Positions 29,219-39,194 of a stretch of 64,000 nucleotides of DNA are shown piece by piece (position 1 is the stretch's first letter; the number at the start of each line of letters is the position of its first letter). The position numbers were made by a program, and so were the translations under genes. This stretch comes from Neosynechococcus sphagnicola sy1 (lineage in GTDB: Bacteria; Cyanobacteriota; Cyanobacteriia; Neosynechococcales; Neosynechococcaceae): positions 1-64,000 of the forward strand of contig NZ_JJML01000029.1 in the NCBI RefSeq assembly GCF_000775285.1, written 5' to 3'. The notes beneath the pieces were generated by a model. It worked only from the letters and a program-made list of their open reading frames with translations. It had not been told where the DNA came from and searched no databases.

Positions 29219-29841
29219 GGGTGAAGCTCTCTGACTAGGTCTCTACTTCCCTTACTATCGCTGGTGGGCAAAGTGTAGTCGGTGATACAAGAATCGGTGA
29301 TCGGTGATGTTCGTCACCTGCTGAGATAGGATTCCTCGGGAAAAGCTATGTCCACCAAGCCTTTGAACCCAACGTGCTCATCAGCACCTAGGCAATAGGG
29401 TTGGAGCCAATCCAGATCATTTGCAGCGATCGCACCCTTCCAAAATGCGATCGCAAATAGCTAGCAATAAGTAATATTGCTCATGGCAATAACTTGTACC
29501 CAACTCGGTGCTTGCAGGGATCAGGATTGAAATTGGGATTGCGATCACCAAGATAACCGCTGTCGGAGACTCGGAGCGGCTGATAGGTGAGGGATGATGT
29601 CTCACCAGTAAGGATCGAACGGTCTAACAACCCAACTCAGCGCCACAGTAGTTACCGATCTGGCGTGGCACAAGTAACAAGCTGAAACCCTTTCCCTGCT
29701 TCACTCAGGTACACTTGATGCTACGAGGAACCGCTATAGTAGATCAGCTAAAATCTACTTGGACTGTCCTAAGCAGCTATGTAGTATTAGGCTGTGATGA
29801 GTTTGGTTGTCAATATGGTTCAGCTAAATTCTTCAGATCTA
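29219..29841. other. Intergenic, no gene seen
   Basis: About 620 bases with no convincing open frame. The segment 29590-29650 has a T-loop-like run but does not fold as a tRNA. A TATAGT box near 29736 could be a -10 element, without a matching -35. No repeat with other parts of the window was noticed. Confidence 0.45.
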
Positions 29842-30510
29842 TCAACCGTCGCAAATGGCTGTGACAGCCTCAGGATGACAATGGCGATCGCATGCCAGAA
29901 GATAAACAATATTACCGAGAAACAGATCGTAGTGATTGTTGGAAATTGAATTTTTCTGAGGAGAGGCTTCCGGTTTTTTGGGAAATTCCAGAAATTCGGG
30001 CAGTTGGCAGAGGTAGGTCATGTTGGCACCACACCCACAAGTTGCTTCAGCGTGACACTCCAGTCGCATCGGTACGCCGCCGACTTTGAATACCTCCTCC
30101 CCAGATTGCACGCCATGCAGCACCCGAATCTCTTCCTCAGATTCCTCTAGGCGCAGTTTAACAGGCAGGAGTGCCGGATCTTCATTGCCAATCACTTCGT
30201 CCGAACGGCGATCGTGGAGCATCAAGCAGAACGTCCCAAGATCCTTTTCCCAGAAGTTCGGCTCCCGCGATCCATCCTGGCATTGCAACGGCACATCGTT
30301 GTGGTTCGGACACATGAATACCAACAGGTGAGACCCTGTATGGGCAGGAAAACCGTATTCTTCGAGAATATCGAGCTGCAAGAAGAGCGTCATCTTCTCC
30401 CCGCATTCTCGGCAAGTGGGATGGGGGCAATCGTGCGGTAGGATAGGCGCGCCTCCGAGGGTGTTGCGATCTCCAGGTATTGCCGAACCGTCTAGCAAGA
30501 TTTTATACAT
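29842..30510 (-). CDS. Cys-rich YwqG/DUF1963-like protein
   Basis: This is a 222-residue protein from ATG 30510 (MYKILLDGSAIPGDRN); GGGTAAAG precedes it. It has two zinc-finger-like parts: HPTCRECGEKMTLFLQLDI near the start and ATCGCGANMTYLCQLPEF near the end, plus HLLVFMCPNHND. The repeated C-x-x-C then M-T-x-x-x-Q-L pattern suggests two related halves. It looks like the YwqG/DUF1963 type, but I am not certain. It is soluble and its function is unknown. The longer frame to 30594 lacks a good start. Confidence 0.6.
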   Translation of the reverse strand: MYKILLDGSAIPGDRNTLGGAPILPHDCPHPTCRECGEKMTLFLQLDILEEYGFPAHTGSHLLVFMCPNHNDVPLQCQDGSREPNFWEKDLGTFCLMLHDRRSDEVIGNEDPALLPVKLRLEESEEEIRVLHGVQSGEEVFKVGGVPMRLECHAEATCGCGANMTYLCQLPEFLEFPKKPEASPQKNSISNNHYDLFLGNIVYLLACDRHCHPEAVTAICDG

Positions 30511-30676
30511 CTTTACCCTTTTGCTCAAACTTAAACTGGATGAAGGTTGGTTGAATTGAGAGGATGTTTGGAAGTACGGAGAGAAGTATCGCAATTCTAT
30601 GGGAGTCTGGTCTTACATCTCCTCCAAGGGCAGGAGTCCTACCAAGACCGATATTTTTGCTGATCATAGAAACCAA

Positions 30677-31387
30677 CTAAGGTAAAGCGGCATCTGGTGG
30701 TGTAGCAACGGCCTCTTTGGCCTGTTCTCGTTGTTCCCGCTTTTTACGCTCTGCTTGCAGCACATCTTCCAAAACGATTCTCGCCTGGGAGATCTTCTCA
30801 AGATTGCTGCGATACAACTCCAAGTCTTTTTGCAGCTTATCCCCAGGCAGGTGCAGGGCTTCACTCAGCTGATTCAGAATCAGCGTTGCCTGCAACTCTT
30901 CTTTGGCTGTGTCGGGACTAACCAGCTCTAGGATACTAAACAGGCCAATGCCAAACAGTCGACTGTACTTAAAGCGAGAATTCTCCGCGATCGCCTGTAA
31001 CTGTCCCTGCACATCCTCAACCCCAGGGGGAATCTGGGTTTGCTGGAACCAAGCCGTGAGATCTTCGAGGGACAAACCCGTCATCACCTGCCGGAGTCGA
31101 TTCGCATCCTGCTGATATTGTTGGGGATTGGCTCCCAGAGAACCACAGAGGGCATTGAAAATCGAAGGCTGATCCGGTGCTGGCAAATAGCCCTGCGTAA
31201 ACCGTTCAAAAGCGGTCACTACCCCCAGGGCATAGATGGGATCGTAGCGAAAGTCCACATTGACGGACAGTAGGTGCATTTCTACCATCAATTCTTCCAC
31301 CACCCGGCGGTAGATCGCATTAATGGGGCGAGTGTGAATGTTGTAGAATGCTCGCTTCGTATCTGAGACAGTGCGGACAGTATTCAC
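30677..31387 (-). CDS. psb29: Thylakoid formation protein Psb29/Thf1
   Basis: This protein of about 236 residues contains RTVSDTKRAFYNIHTRPINA and VVEELMVEMHLLSVNVDF, diagnostic of Psb29/Thf1, then a helical body and a charged coiled-coil C-terminus (ERKKREQREQAKEA). It acts in photosystem II biogenesis and repair, in cyanobacteria together with FtsH proteases. The likely start is GTG 31387, matching the N-terminus of homologues; a TTG two codons earlier is possible. It lies about 100 bases downstream of hemF on the same strand. Confidence 0.94.
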   Translation of the reverse strand: MNTVRTVSDTKRAFYNIHTRPINAIYRRVVEELMVEMHLLSVNVDFRYDPIYALGVVTAFERFTQGYLPAPDQPSIFNALCGSLGANPQQYQQDANRLRQVMTGLSLEDLTAWFQQTQIPPGVEDVQGQLQAIAENSRFKYSRLFGIGLFSILELVSPDTAKEELQATLILNQLSEALHLPGDKLQKDLELYRSNLEKISQARIVLEDVLQAERKKREQREQAKEAVATPPDAALP

Positions 31388-31491
31388 AGACAAAACTTAA
31401 GTAAGATTTAATCCCATTCTGGCATTCTCACCGGATCTGCGCCAGTCGTTGCTTGATCCCAGAATGATTTTGATCACAGAATCCAAGATGG

Positions 31492-32536
31492 CTACGACGC
31501 AGACCAGTTAACCCAATCTTGAGGCTTCAGAAACCGCTCGTACAACTCAGCTTCAGGGGTGTTGGGTTCTGGTTTGTAGCCATATTCCCAGCGCACCAAG
31601 GGCGGTAAAGACATGAGAATTGACTCAGTTCGGCCATTGGTTTGCAAGCCGAAAATAGTGCCCCGGTCATAGACTAAGTTAAATTCGACGTAGCGGCCTC
31701 GGCGGTATAGCTGGAAGTTGCGCTGGCGATCGCCATATTCGATGTTTCGGCGACGCTCAGCAATGGGCACATAACTGGGTAAAAACGCCCGTCCACAACC
31801 CTGAATCAGGGCAAATAAATCTTCCCAGGTTCGTTCTGCCAGGGCACCCAATTGGTTGCTGTAGGCTGCGGCGGGGCCATTGGTATCAGGCCCCCGGTAA
31901 AGCTGACCCCGACCATCTTGATAGTCAAAGAAAATGCCCCCGATCCCCCGTGTTTCTTGGCGATGTTTCAAATAAAAGTATTCGTCACACCACTGCTTAA
32001 AGGTGGGGTAATACTCAGGATGATGGAGATCGCAGGCTTGCTTCAGGGTTTGGTGGAAATGGGCTGCATCCTCAGCAAAGGGATAGTAGGGTGTCAAATC
32101 CGCCCCGCCCCCAAACCACCACACCGGACCAGCTTCAAAATAGCGATAGTTGAGGTGGACTGTAGGAATGTAGGGGTTGCGGGGATGGAGCACCATTGAG
32201 GTGCCCGTGGCATAAAACCGATGCCCAGAGGCTTCGGGGCGTTGGAGCAAAATTGAGGGTGGCAGATGATCCCCCCAGACCTCGGAAAAATTCACCCCAC
32301 CCTGTTCAAAGAGATTGCCGTTACACATCACCCGCGATCGCCCCCCGACCCCCCTCTGGCCGATCCCAGGAATCTTCCTGGAAAGTGCCGCCCCCGTCTA
32401 GGACTTCCAATCCCTGGCAAATTTCATCCTGGAGCGATCGCAAGAACTCACTCACCCGTTGACGCGAATCTGTAGGAGGCAGCAGCAGCCCTGGGGCTGA
32501 GGTTGAAACGTCTGAGGTGGAAGCAGGGGCAGTCAT
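31492..32536 (-). CDS. hemF: Oxygen-dependent coproporphyrinogen III oxidase (one frame break)
   Basis: It converts coproporphyrinogen III to protoporphyrinogen IX for haem and chlorophyll. The N-terminus is in one frame ([19 protein letters not shown]), the rest in another from [20 protein letters not shown] onward, including [35 protein letters not shown] and GGIFFDYQ. One extra base in the C6 run at 32341-32346 accounts for the break; with five the sequence reads [16 protein letters not shown] as expected. About 347 residues, normal family length. It is an essential aerobic step, so a real break is unlikely. Confidence 0.94.
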
Positions 32537-32833
32537 AGGGAGAAGCCTATCCAAACACAACTTTGGGGGGAAGAGCAGGTGAGTGCTACGATGCTGATCT
32601 AGCCTACCTCGAATTGTGCCTTCAGGAATCATCCAGTGGAGTCAACCTCCTACCGACGTCTGCCATTGCCAACCTCTGTACCTGAGAGCGATCGCCTGGT
32701 TAACAGAGCGGATTGATGCCCAGGAGGGTTCAACCGTTTATGTATGCTACGGCATACATCCTGAGGAAGTTGCATAACTGAGCAGGCTCCCTGATCTTGA
32801 ACCGATCTCCTGCGAGGCAGAAGGAAGATTTAT
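32537..32833. other. Divergent intergenic region, no gene seen
   Basis: Nearly 300 bases separate hemF (minus) and the SRPBCC gene (plus). No open frame of note. Promoters for both genes must lie here. The stretch TATGTATGCTACGGCATACAT (32739-32759) contains the inverted repeat TATGC-n5-GCATA and could be an operator; no regulator is known. Confidence 0.4.
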
Positions 32834-33355
32834 ATGGCAGGCTCTTGGCTGACAAAGCTGCTCCGTCGTGATCAACGATTATATTCTTTAGTGCGAACTT
32901 ATCGGGTGCTGAGTTCTGCGTCCGTGGATGCTCTGTGGCAGAAGGTCACAGACTTAGCCGATGTCTCCTGGCATCCCTTACTTGCTAGCACCAATGTTCC
33001 CTATGGCTTGGTAGCAAAACCTGGATTGATTTATCGAGGCGTGACCCGCCTGATTCCGATTCCGGTGCGCGTGTTTGTGGAGCGAGTCCGCCCCGGAGAA
33101 TTACTGAGTGTCCGCATTCTGGCCCTGCCTGGGGTGGAAGAGCAAGTGACCTATCAGGTAGATTCGACCCTCTGCGGCACGTGTATTTCGTGTTCCGTCA
33201 CCCTCCGGGGATATCTATCTCCCCTGCTGTGGTCGTTGATTCGGCCCCATGCTGCAAGAGTCGCCGCAGCACTGGCACAGGCAGCGGAGCAAGCGACCTT
33301 ATCGGCAGTTACTGGAGAAGTCCATCCTAGAAAGAAGCAAGCCTTTGATTTTTAG
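32834..33355 (+). CDS. SRPBCC/START-fold family protein
   Basis: This 173-residue soluble protein has an opening helix pattern SSASVDALWQKVTDLADVSWHP, followed by alternating strands and a long C-terminal helix (LIRPHAARVAAALAQAAEQA), the layout of the Bet v 1/SRPBCC fold that holds hydrophobic ligands. Ligand and role are unknown. The start ATG 32834 has GGAAGATTT upstream. It is a single gene divergent from hemF. Confidence 0.75.
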   Translation: MAGSWLTKLLRRDQRLYSLVRTYRVLSSASVDALWQKVTDLADVSWHPLLASTNVPYGLVAKPGLIYRGVTRLIPIPVRVFVERVRPGELLSVRILALPGVEEQVTYQVDSTLCGTCISCSVTLRGYLSPLLWSLIRPHAARVAAALAQAAEQATLSAVTGEVHPRKKQAFDF

Positions 33356-33615
33356 GGTGAAAGAGGTCAGGCACTGGTTGAAGCTAGGGATTTAACCAGT
33401 ACTTAACTCAAGCTTCATGGATTGCGTCACCTCACCTGATAAAATTTGGCACTGAGATTCTTCGACCACCATGGCCCAACAGAGCGGGAAAACACTCGGG
33501 CAAGAACGGCTTGGCAGCTCAAAATATGCCAGGATATCACCCCAGCATTGCGATGGTTCACATAGTTACACTAGAGTGGCCTGGTTTTAAATAAATCAAC
33601 ATTAGGAGTTTCTCC

Positions 33616-34360
33616 GTGATTTTCTCATCTCAGTTCCGCCCCCTGTCATGGCTGCGACACCGCTTCGCAGGTTCCAGTCAGCGAGTGTTTAAATTCATCG
33701 TTCTCAGTTTCATGTTGGTGTTGGGCATTAGCATCAGTCTTTTCTTGCAGACTACGGGTGCAGTGGCTGCCAATACGATCACACTCCAGTATGGCCCCAT
33801 TCAAAAGGCAATGCCCGTCACTGAGTTGCAGGCATTTGCTCAGTCGGGTCAGCCCTCTGATTTAATCAAACAACTATTGCAGTTAAGCAATCAAAAGCCT
33901 GAGCAGGTTCAAAAACTTTTGACTCAGAATATCCCCATTTCCTCGGTGACGATGGGACGGCTGGTTAACAGCTATATCGGTGGTGTCATCCTGGGACAAG
34001 TTGGGCAGATTATCCTCCCAGCCGGGGGGTGGCGATCCGGTAAAGGCCCTGCAAACCGCCTTAACCACAGCAGCCCAATCCAACCAAGTTTCAGTTTTGA
34101 GTCTGATTCAGAGTTATCCCTCAGATATCACCATCAACGGTCAGAAAGCGATGGCGATTTATCAGCAAGTTGAAAAGGATAGTCAATACCTGCCGGAAGT
34201 CCTCTCAGGTCTGCAAGCTTTGTTACCATCTTTGCTCCCTGGCTTTAGTTTGGGCAGTGGCTGTGCAACGCCAATGCCAACGATGTCTCCTGCTCCTATT
34301 ACAAGTCCAACGACGACGACAACTCCAGTTCCTAGCATGACTCCCGCCCCAATCCCCTAG
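33616..34360 (+). CDS. Exported DUF1400-domain protein (one frame break)
   Basis: The start is GTG 33616 with AGGAG ten bases upstream. A signal peptide (FIVLSFMLVLGISISLFLQT, cleavage near AVAA) is followed by the DUF1400 pattern NTITLQYGPIQKAMPVTELQAFAQSG, known at the N-terminus of cyanobacterial alpha/beta-hydrolase-like proteins; here no hydrolase domain follows. The frame breaks at a G6 run (34024-34029). With five G it reads IILPAGGGDPVKALQTALTT and continues to 34360, ending in a Pro/Thr-rich tail. About 247 residues. Confidence 0.75.
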
Positions 34361-34375
34361 CCTCTCTAAGTAACT

Positions 34376-34828
34376 CTACGGCAGCTGTTGATATAACTCC
34401 TCTGCTAGACGTTTGAGGCGGAGGAGTTGTGCTTTCATGTCTGCCTGTGTCCAGCGAGCGGCAAAGACGTTAAAGCCAAATTGCACCAATGGGTTGGGAA
34501 TCTTAAATTCAAAACGGTTTCGCAGTTGGGTTCCCCCTGTAATCGGTTGGCACTCCCAGCGATCTCGCCCTTGGAAAAAGCCCTGAAACTCCCAGACAAT
34601 TAACCCTGGTTCTCGTTCGACCACGGTGCTAGCCAGCGTTGGCTGCCACAGGGGAGTTTGAATCACAAATCGGCACTGACTTCCTAACTCCACCCGCCAG
34701 TCTCCCACGGGATCGCAGCGCAAGAGGGGATTCAGCCAGCGGTGCATCAGGGTGCGATCGCTGAGACAGCGCTCCACAGTGGTGGCACTGGCCCAAATCT
34801 GCACCGACTGTTCAAACACCTGCAACAT
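34376..34828 (-). CDS. SRPBCC family protein
   Basis: This protein of about 150 residues from ATG 34828 starts MLQVFEQSVQIWASATTVER, the usual SRPBCC beginning, and includes LVVWEFQGF-like IVWEFQGFFQGRDRWECQP and NRFEFKIPNPLVQFGFNVFA before the closing helix. A TTG start at 34876 would overlap the GTPase gene; the ATG has GAAGAG upstream and sits 23 bases after its stop. It is probably co-transcribed with the GTPase, which hints at a membrane or lipid-related task; the ligand is unknown. Confidence 0.75.
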   Translation of the reverse strand: MLQVFEQSVQIWASATTVERCLSDRTLMHRWLNPLLRCDPVGDWRVELGSQCRFVIQTPLWQPTLASTVVEREPGLIVWEFQGFFQGRDRWECQPITGGTQLRNRFEFKIPNPLVQFGFNVFAARWTQADMKAQLLRLKRLAEELYQQLP

Positions 34829-34851
34829 CTGAAGACGCTCTTCTGGAAGGT

Positions 34852-36411
34852 TTAGGACGGTACCCGATACCGCCAATCGAGTTTAGCGTGTAACTCTTCC
34901 TTGATGCGACTCAAGATTGAGTTTTCATCCAAGGTTGCTAGAATCCGACTGACGACGGCTTTAGGGCCATCGGGTCCCCAAGCCGCTCCGTTGGCGAGGT
35001 AGGTTTTGGCAATTTGCCCTAGGGCATAGGAGGAGACCCCGGCTACCCCCGCCTGAGTCACTGCAACGGAAAGATAAGGCCCTAGAGACAGACCTGCCGT
35101 GGCGGTGGCTGAGACACCGAGGAGGGTTTTCAGCGAACTTAAGCCCAACGTCGCTAGCAGTTCACTCGCACTCAGTCCTCCCATACTGAGGGCAATTTTT
35201 TGCAATAGCCTGATGGCTCCCGTCTGGGTCATGCTAATGCCGTATAACTTAGACAGAGAGAGCACCACAGCCACATCAATCACTGCTCCACTGAGCAGAT
35301 CGACCACCGTTAAAGGGTTGAGGGCGATCGCCACTGCTTTGGTGATGACACCGTTCCAGATCAATTGATTGGCAGCCTGTTCTCGAATCAGCATTTTGCG
35401 CTGTACGAGTTGTTCATTGACATCATCGGCATAGAGCATGGTGTTGAGAGCCACCAGCGCCATCCCTTCCCGCTGTAAAACTTCTAGGATTTTCAGCTTC
35501 AGATCTTGCACCTGAGGTTCGCCCCGGACCAGTTGCACCGACCGACTGCCATCGGTGCGATATTCGAGGGTCGGCACTAGGGGGGAGGCCGCCGCCATGA
35601 CAATTTCCTCCGCCGACAACAACTCTCGCACCCGCTCGTCGCGAATTTTAGCGTAGATCGCCTCACAGTCGGCTTCGGGGTACTGATCCACCTTGTTAAA
35701 CACTAGGAGGATAGGCTTGCTAGCTTGGCGCAGTTCTGAGAGGGCATTGTGTTCGATCTGGGTGATATCCCCAGCCACCACAAATAAGATTAAATCAGCC
35801 TGTTGTGCCACTTGACGGGCGAGAAGTTCCCGCGTTTCTCCATCGACTTCATCAATACCAGGGGTGTCAATCAATTCCACTTGGGAGTGGCCTGAACTCG
35901 GAAGGGTGACTCGGAACAGGCCGCGACCATCGCTGCCTGCCAACCCCTGCCGCTGCACCACAATGCCAGAATGGGTTCCCCCAGGATGCCAGGAAGCTGA
36001 TTGGCGATCGCGGGTGACACCGTGGATTGGCCCGGTCTGGAAAACATCCTGCCCCAGCAAGGCATTTAATACAGATGACTTCCCCCGCCCCACCATGCCA
36101 AAGACGGCAATATGGATTACCTGCCGCTCTAGCTTATCTAGCATCAAGCCGAGGCTCTGAATTTCTGTTTCTAGGCCCACCTGTTCTTGGGGTGTCAGGT
36201 TTAGGGTTGAGACCATTTCTCGGAGGGCATCTTGGGCTTGCTTATAGGTCAATTCAGCTTGAATCTGCTCAAAACCCAGCAGGGTTGCATCTAGATCCTC
36301 ATCTGGGAACTGGGCATCCTTAGCAGCGGATGCATCTGACCAGGAAGAGTGGGGAGGAAAATCAGGGAACGACGAGACCACAAACTGCTCTCCAGAGACG
36401 ATGCTTACCAC
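34852..36411 (-). CDS. Dynamin/Era-like GTPase with C-terminal membrane-associated domain (DUF697-like)
   Basis: This is a 519-residue protein. A helical N-terminus with coiled-coil features precedes the GTPase: G1 FGMVGRGKSSVLNALLG (about 115), G3 ELIDTPGIDEVDG, G4 LLVFNKVDQYP. The C-terminal about 180 residues are hydrophobic, with Ala/Gly/Leu-rich helices (NPLTVVDLLSGAVIDVAVVL), like the DUF697 domain of YcjF-type GTPases, so it likely sits on a membrane. The start GTG 36411 is tentative. Cyanobacterial members have unknown roles, perhaps in membrane remodelling. Confidence 0.85.
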   Translation of the reverse strand: MVSIVSGEQFVVSSFPDFPPHSSWSDASAAKDAQFPDEDLDATLLGFEQIQAELTYKQAQDALREMVSTLNLTPQEQVGLETEIQSLGLMLDKLERQVIHIAVFGMVGRGKSSVLNALLGQDVFQTGPIHGVTRDRQSASWHPGGTHSGIVVQRQGLAGSDGRGLFRVTLPSSGHSQVELIDTPGIDEVDGETRELLARQVAQQADLILFVVAGDITQIEHNALSELRQASKPILLVFNKVDQYPEADCEAIYAKIRDERVRELLSAEEIVMAAASPLVPTLEYRTDGSRSVQLVRGEPQVQDLKLKILEVLQREGMALVALNTMLYADDVNEQLVQRKMLIREQAANQLIWNGVITKAVAIALNPLTVVDLLSGAVIDVAVVLSLSKLYGISMTQTGAIRLLQKIALSMGGLSASELLATLGLSSLKTLLGVSATATAGLSLGPYLSVAVTQAGVAGVSSYALGQIAKTYLANGAAWGPDGPKAVVSRILATLDENSILSRIKEELHAKLDWRYRVPS

Positions 36412-36593
36412 GGGCCACTGCTTAACCCAGTGTGTCCTTTCCTTCTCCAGTCTAGTCGGCTGTTCAGTTTTAGTTGATGGATGCAGGGTTGTAAGAGAGG
36501 CGATATGTCTCGACAGACCAAGCTATCTGACCCGCGGGATAGAATGCAAGGCAACATCAATGAGAACGGCTAAAACGATTTTTCGGAGGGGAA

Positions 36594-37287
36594 ATGATTG
36601 ACCTTTACTACTGGACAACTCCCAACGGGCACAAAATCACAATTTATCTAGAAGAAGCCGAGCTACCCTACACCATCCAACCGATTAATATTGGCAAGGG
36701 TGATCAGTTCCAGCCAGGGTTTCTCAAAATTTCGCCCAATAATCGCATTCCCGCCATCGTCGATCTAGCCCCTGGGGATGGCGGTGAACCGATCCCTGTG
36801 TTCGAGTCCGGGGCCATCCTCCAATACCTGGCAGTAAAAAACCGGAAAATTTTTGCCCTCGGATCTGCGGCGGCGATTTGAAGTGATGCAGTGGTTATTC
36901 TGGCAGATCGGGGGGCTGGGGCCAATGCTGGGGCAAAATCATCACTTTGGGCATTATGCTCCGGAGAAGATTCCCTACGCCATCCAGCGATATGTGAAGG
37001 AAACGGAACGCCTGTATGGAGTTTTGGATCAGCAGCTGACCGATCGCGCCTTTATTGCCGGAGACTATTCCATCGCTGACATCGCAGCCTATCCCTGGGT
37101 TGTGCCCTACGAAATGCAGCAGCTAAATCTTGATGATTTCCCCAACGTCAAACGTTGGTTTGAGTCGATCCAAGTCCGCCCTGCGGTGATCCGTGCCTAT
37201 GCCAAAGCCACGGAGTTCAAGACCCAGTCAATCTCCACCGATGCATCTAGGAACATTCTCTTTAACCAGGGACGGCGATCGCCCTAG
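36594..37287 (+). CDS. Glutathione S-transferase (YfcG/Ure2p-like), one frame break
   Basis: The N-terminal thioredoxin-fold domain starts MIDLYYWTTPNGHKITIYLE with SPNNRIPAI and FESGAILQYLA, typical of YfcG-like (nu class) GSTs that act as disulphide reductases. The break is in the A6 run at 36836-36841; with five A the frame continues KTGKFLPSDLRRRFEVMQWL and on through the helical C-terminal domain (FIAGDYSIADIAAYPWV) to 37287, about 230 residues. GGAGGGGAA lies just before the ATG. The stop overlaps the convergent ggt stop by four bases. Confidence 0.92.
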
Positions 37288-39140
37288 TAATTAGCTACAG
37301 CCCCTTCCCCGCGTGGATCAGCAGCTCCCGCTAGGGTGCCGTTGGCGGTGCGGACGATCGCCGAGGCATTTCCCCAGGTGCCCCCTGTGCGAATCTGGTA
37401 GCCCCGGCGGCGCAGCTCCCCAAGGGTGAGACTGTCCAAACCCCAGGGTTCCACCCGCAGTTGATCCGGTAACCACTGATGGTGCAGGCGGCGTGCCGCG
37501 ATCGCAGTGGTGACATCCATGTCGTAGACCAGGACATTCAGGAGCACTTGCAGAACCGTGGTAATGATGGTGCTGCCGCCGGGGGCACCTACAACCAGCC
37601 GCAATTGGTTGTTTTCCGTAACAATGGTGGGGGTCATGCTTGAGAGGGGAGTTTTACCGGGGGCGATGGCGTTGGCGTCGCGTCCCACGAGACCAAAGGC
37701 GTTGGGCACATCGGGGGCAATGGCAAAATCATCCATTTCGTTGTTCAGCACAATGCCCGTCCCCGGCACGACCACCCCAGATCCAAAGCCCAGGTTAATC
37801 GTAAAGGTGAGGCTGACGGCATTTCCGGCACTGTCCACTGTGTTGAGGTGACTGGTTTCGGTCGATTCTGGTGTCAGGGGGTGTCCCACGGCGATCGCCC
37901 TGGGGGTGCTGGAACTCTTCCGACTGCGAGGGAAAGGGGAGCCAAACCGTTGCAACATCGCCGCAGAGGCGGGGCGGATGGACGGGAAAGGGAGAGCCGC
38001 ATCGGGCAGGATTTCGCGGCGGCGGAGTTGGCCATAGCCAGGGTTGATCAGTGCCGCCACCGGCACGGTGACAAAATCCGGATCACCCAAATATTCAGCC
38101 CGATCCGCATAGGCAATCCGCATGGCTTCAATTATCAGTTGCAGTGCTTGGGGATCATGCCAACCCATGGCCTTAAGATCCGTGTCTCCGATAATATTGA
38201 GGATTTGCAGCAGGTGAACCCCACCGGAAGAGGGAGGGGGCATGGAGCAGATCCGCATCCTGCGAAAGTCGCCGCAGACGGGTTGACGCCAAAGGGGGCG
38301 GTAGTGCTGCAAGTCGGCCAGGGTCACCAACCCGCGATGGACGGCCATATCCTGGGCGATCGCCTGGGCAATGGTTCCGGTGTAGAAGGCTTGCGGGTTT
38401 TGGGCAATGACTTGGAGGGTCTGAGCCAAATCTCGCTGCACCAGGCGATCTCCCACTTGCAACGGCTGCCCCTGGGGGGCAAAAATAGCCCTAGCCGCTG
38501 GTTGCTGTTGCAGTGTCGGCTGTCTAGCGATCGCCGCAGCCAGATGGGGGGTGACAGGAATACCAGTCTGGGCTAGCCGCACTGCGGGAGCCACCACCGT
38601 TGCCCACGGTAATTGACCATAGCGCCGTTGTACCTCAAACAACCCCGCCACCGTTCCTGGTGTGGCAACTGCCAAATAGCCATCGGTACTCGCACGGGGG
38701 CGTACCTGACCCGCCGCATCCAGAAACATGGTCCGAGAGGCGGCCAGGGGTGCCCGTTCTCGAAAATCCAGGGCTTTGATCTCTCCGGTTTGCCCCCACC
38801 GCATCAGCAGAAAGCCGCCACCGCCAATGCCAGCCGAAAAGGGTTCGACGACGGAAATTGCCAGGGTTGTGGCCACGGCTGCATCCACTGCATTGCCGCC
38901 CTGTTGCAGCATCTGCACCCCCGCCTCACTCGCCAAGGGATGGGCCGACGTTACCATGCCCCGTTGTCCACGGACAGGGGTGGACGACACGACCTGTGCC
39001 GATAACCCCACCGCCAGCAGCACCCCGCAAACCGCCCCAGCTCGAGAAAGATGGCTGATCGCTGCCCTGATTCGTATGATGGTGAAACGGTTGGCCTCAA
39101 CCCTTACCCTTAACAACGTTGCAAACATTCTCGACAACAA
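37284..39140 (-). CDS. ggt: Gamma-glutamyltransferase (glutathione hydrolase)
   Basis: This protein of up to 618 residues has an N-terminal signal (AGAVCGVLLAVGLSAQVVSS) leading to GQRGMVTSAHPLASEAGVQM. The autoprocessing and nucleophile Thr lies in STETSHLNTVDSAGNAVS; PLSSMTPTIV and VVGAPGGSTIITTVLQV are the other family blocks. It cleaves the gamma-glutamyl bond of glutathione and related peptides in the periplasm. The start is not certain (ATG 39140 or 39125). It converges on the GST gene, both being glutathione-related. Confidence 0.95.
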   Translation of the reverse strand: MLSRMFATLLRVRVEANRFTIIRIRAAISHLSRAGAVCGVLLAVGLSAQVVSSTPVRGQRGMVTSAHPLASEAGVQMLQQGGNAVDAAVATTLAISVVEPFSAGIGGGGFLLMRWGQTGEIKALDFRERAPLAASRTMFLDAAGQVRPRASTDGYLAVATPGTVAGLFEVQRRYGQLPWATVVAPAVRLAQTGIPVTPHLAAAIARQPTLQQQPAARAIFAPQGQPLQVGDRLVQRDLAQTLQVIAQNPQAFYTGTIAQAIAQDMAVHRGLVTLADLQHYRPLWRQPVCGDFRRMRICSMPPPSSGGVHLLQILNIIGDTDLKAMGWHDPQALQLIIEAMRIAYADRAEYLGDPDFVTVPVAALINPGYGQLRRREILPDAALPFPSIRPASAAMLQRFGSPFPRSRKSSSTPRAIAVGHPLTPESTETSHLNTVDSAGNAVSLTFTINLGFGSGVVVPGTGIVLNNEMDDFAIAPDVPNAFGLVGRDANAIAPGKTPLSSMTPTIVTENNQLRLVVGAPGGSTIITTVLQVLLNVLVYDMDVTTAIAARRLHHQWLPDQLRVEPWGLDSLTLGELRRRGYQIRTGGTWGNASAIVRTANGTLAGAADPRGEGAVANY

Positions 39141-39194
39141 TCCGTTCGATCACGCTTTGATTCTTTGATTCTGCCACTCTAGACACGCCTGAGC

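Noticed and set aside
29590-29660. Possible tRNA on the minus strand (GTTCGATCC loop)
   Set aside because: The T stem does not pair (GACCG against CTTAC) and no cloverleaf forms.
33472-33591. 39-residue frame starting MAQQSGKTLGQERL
   Set aside because: Short, low-complexity, no ribosome-binding site, and the likely promoter of the DUF1400 gene overlaps it.
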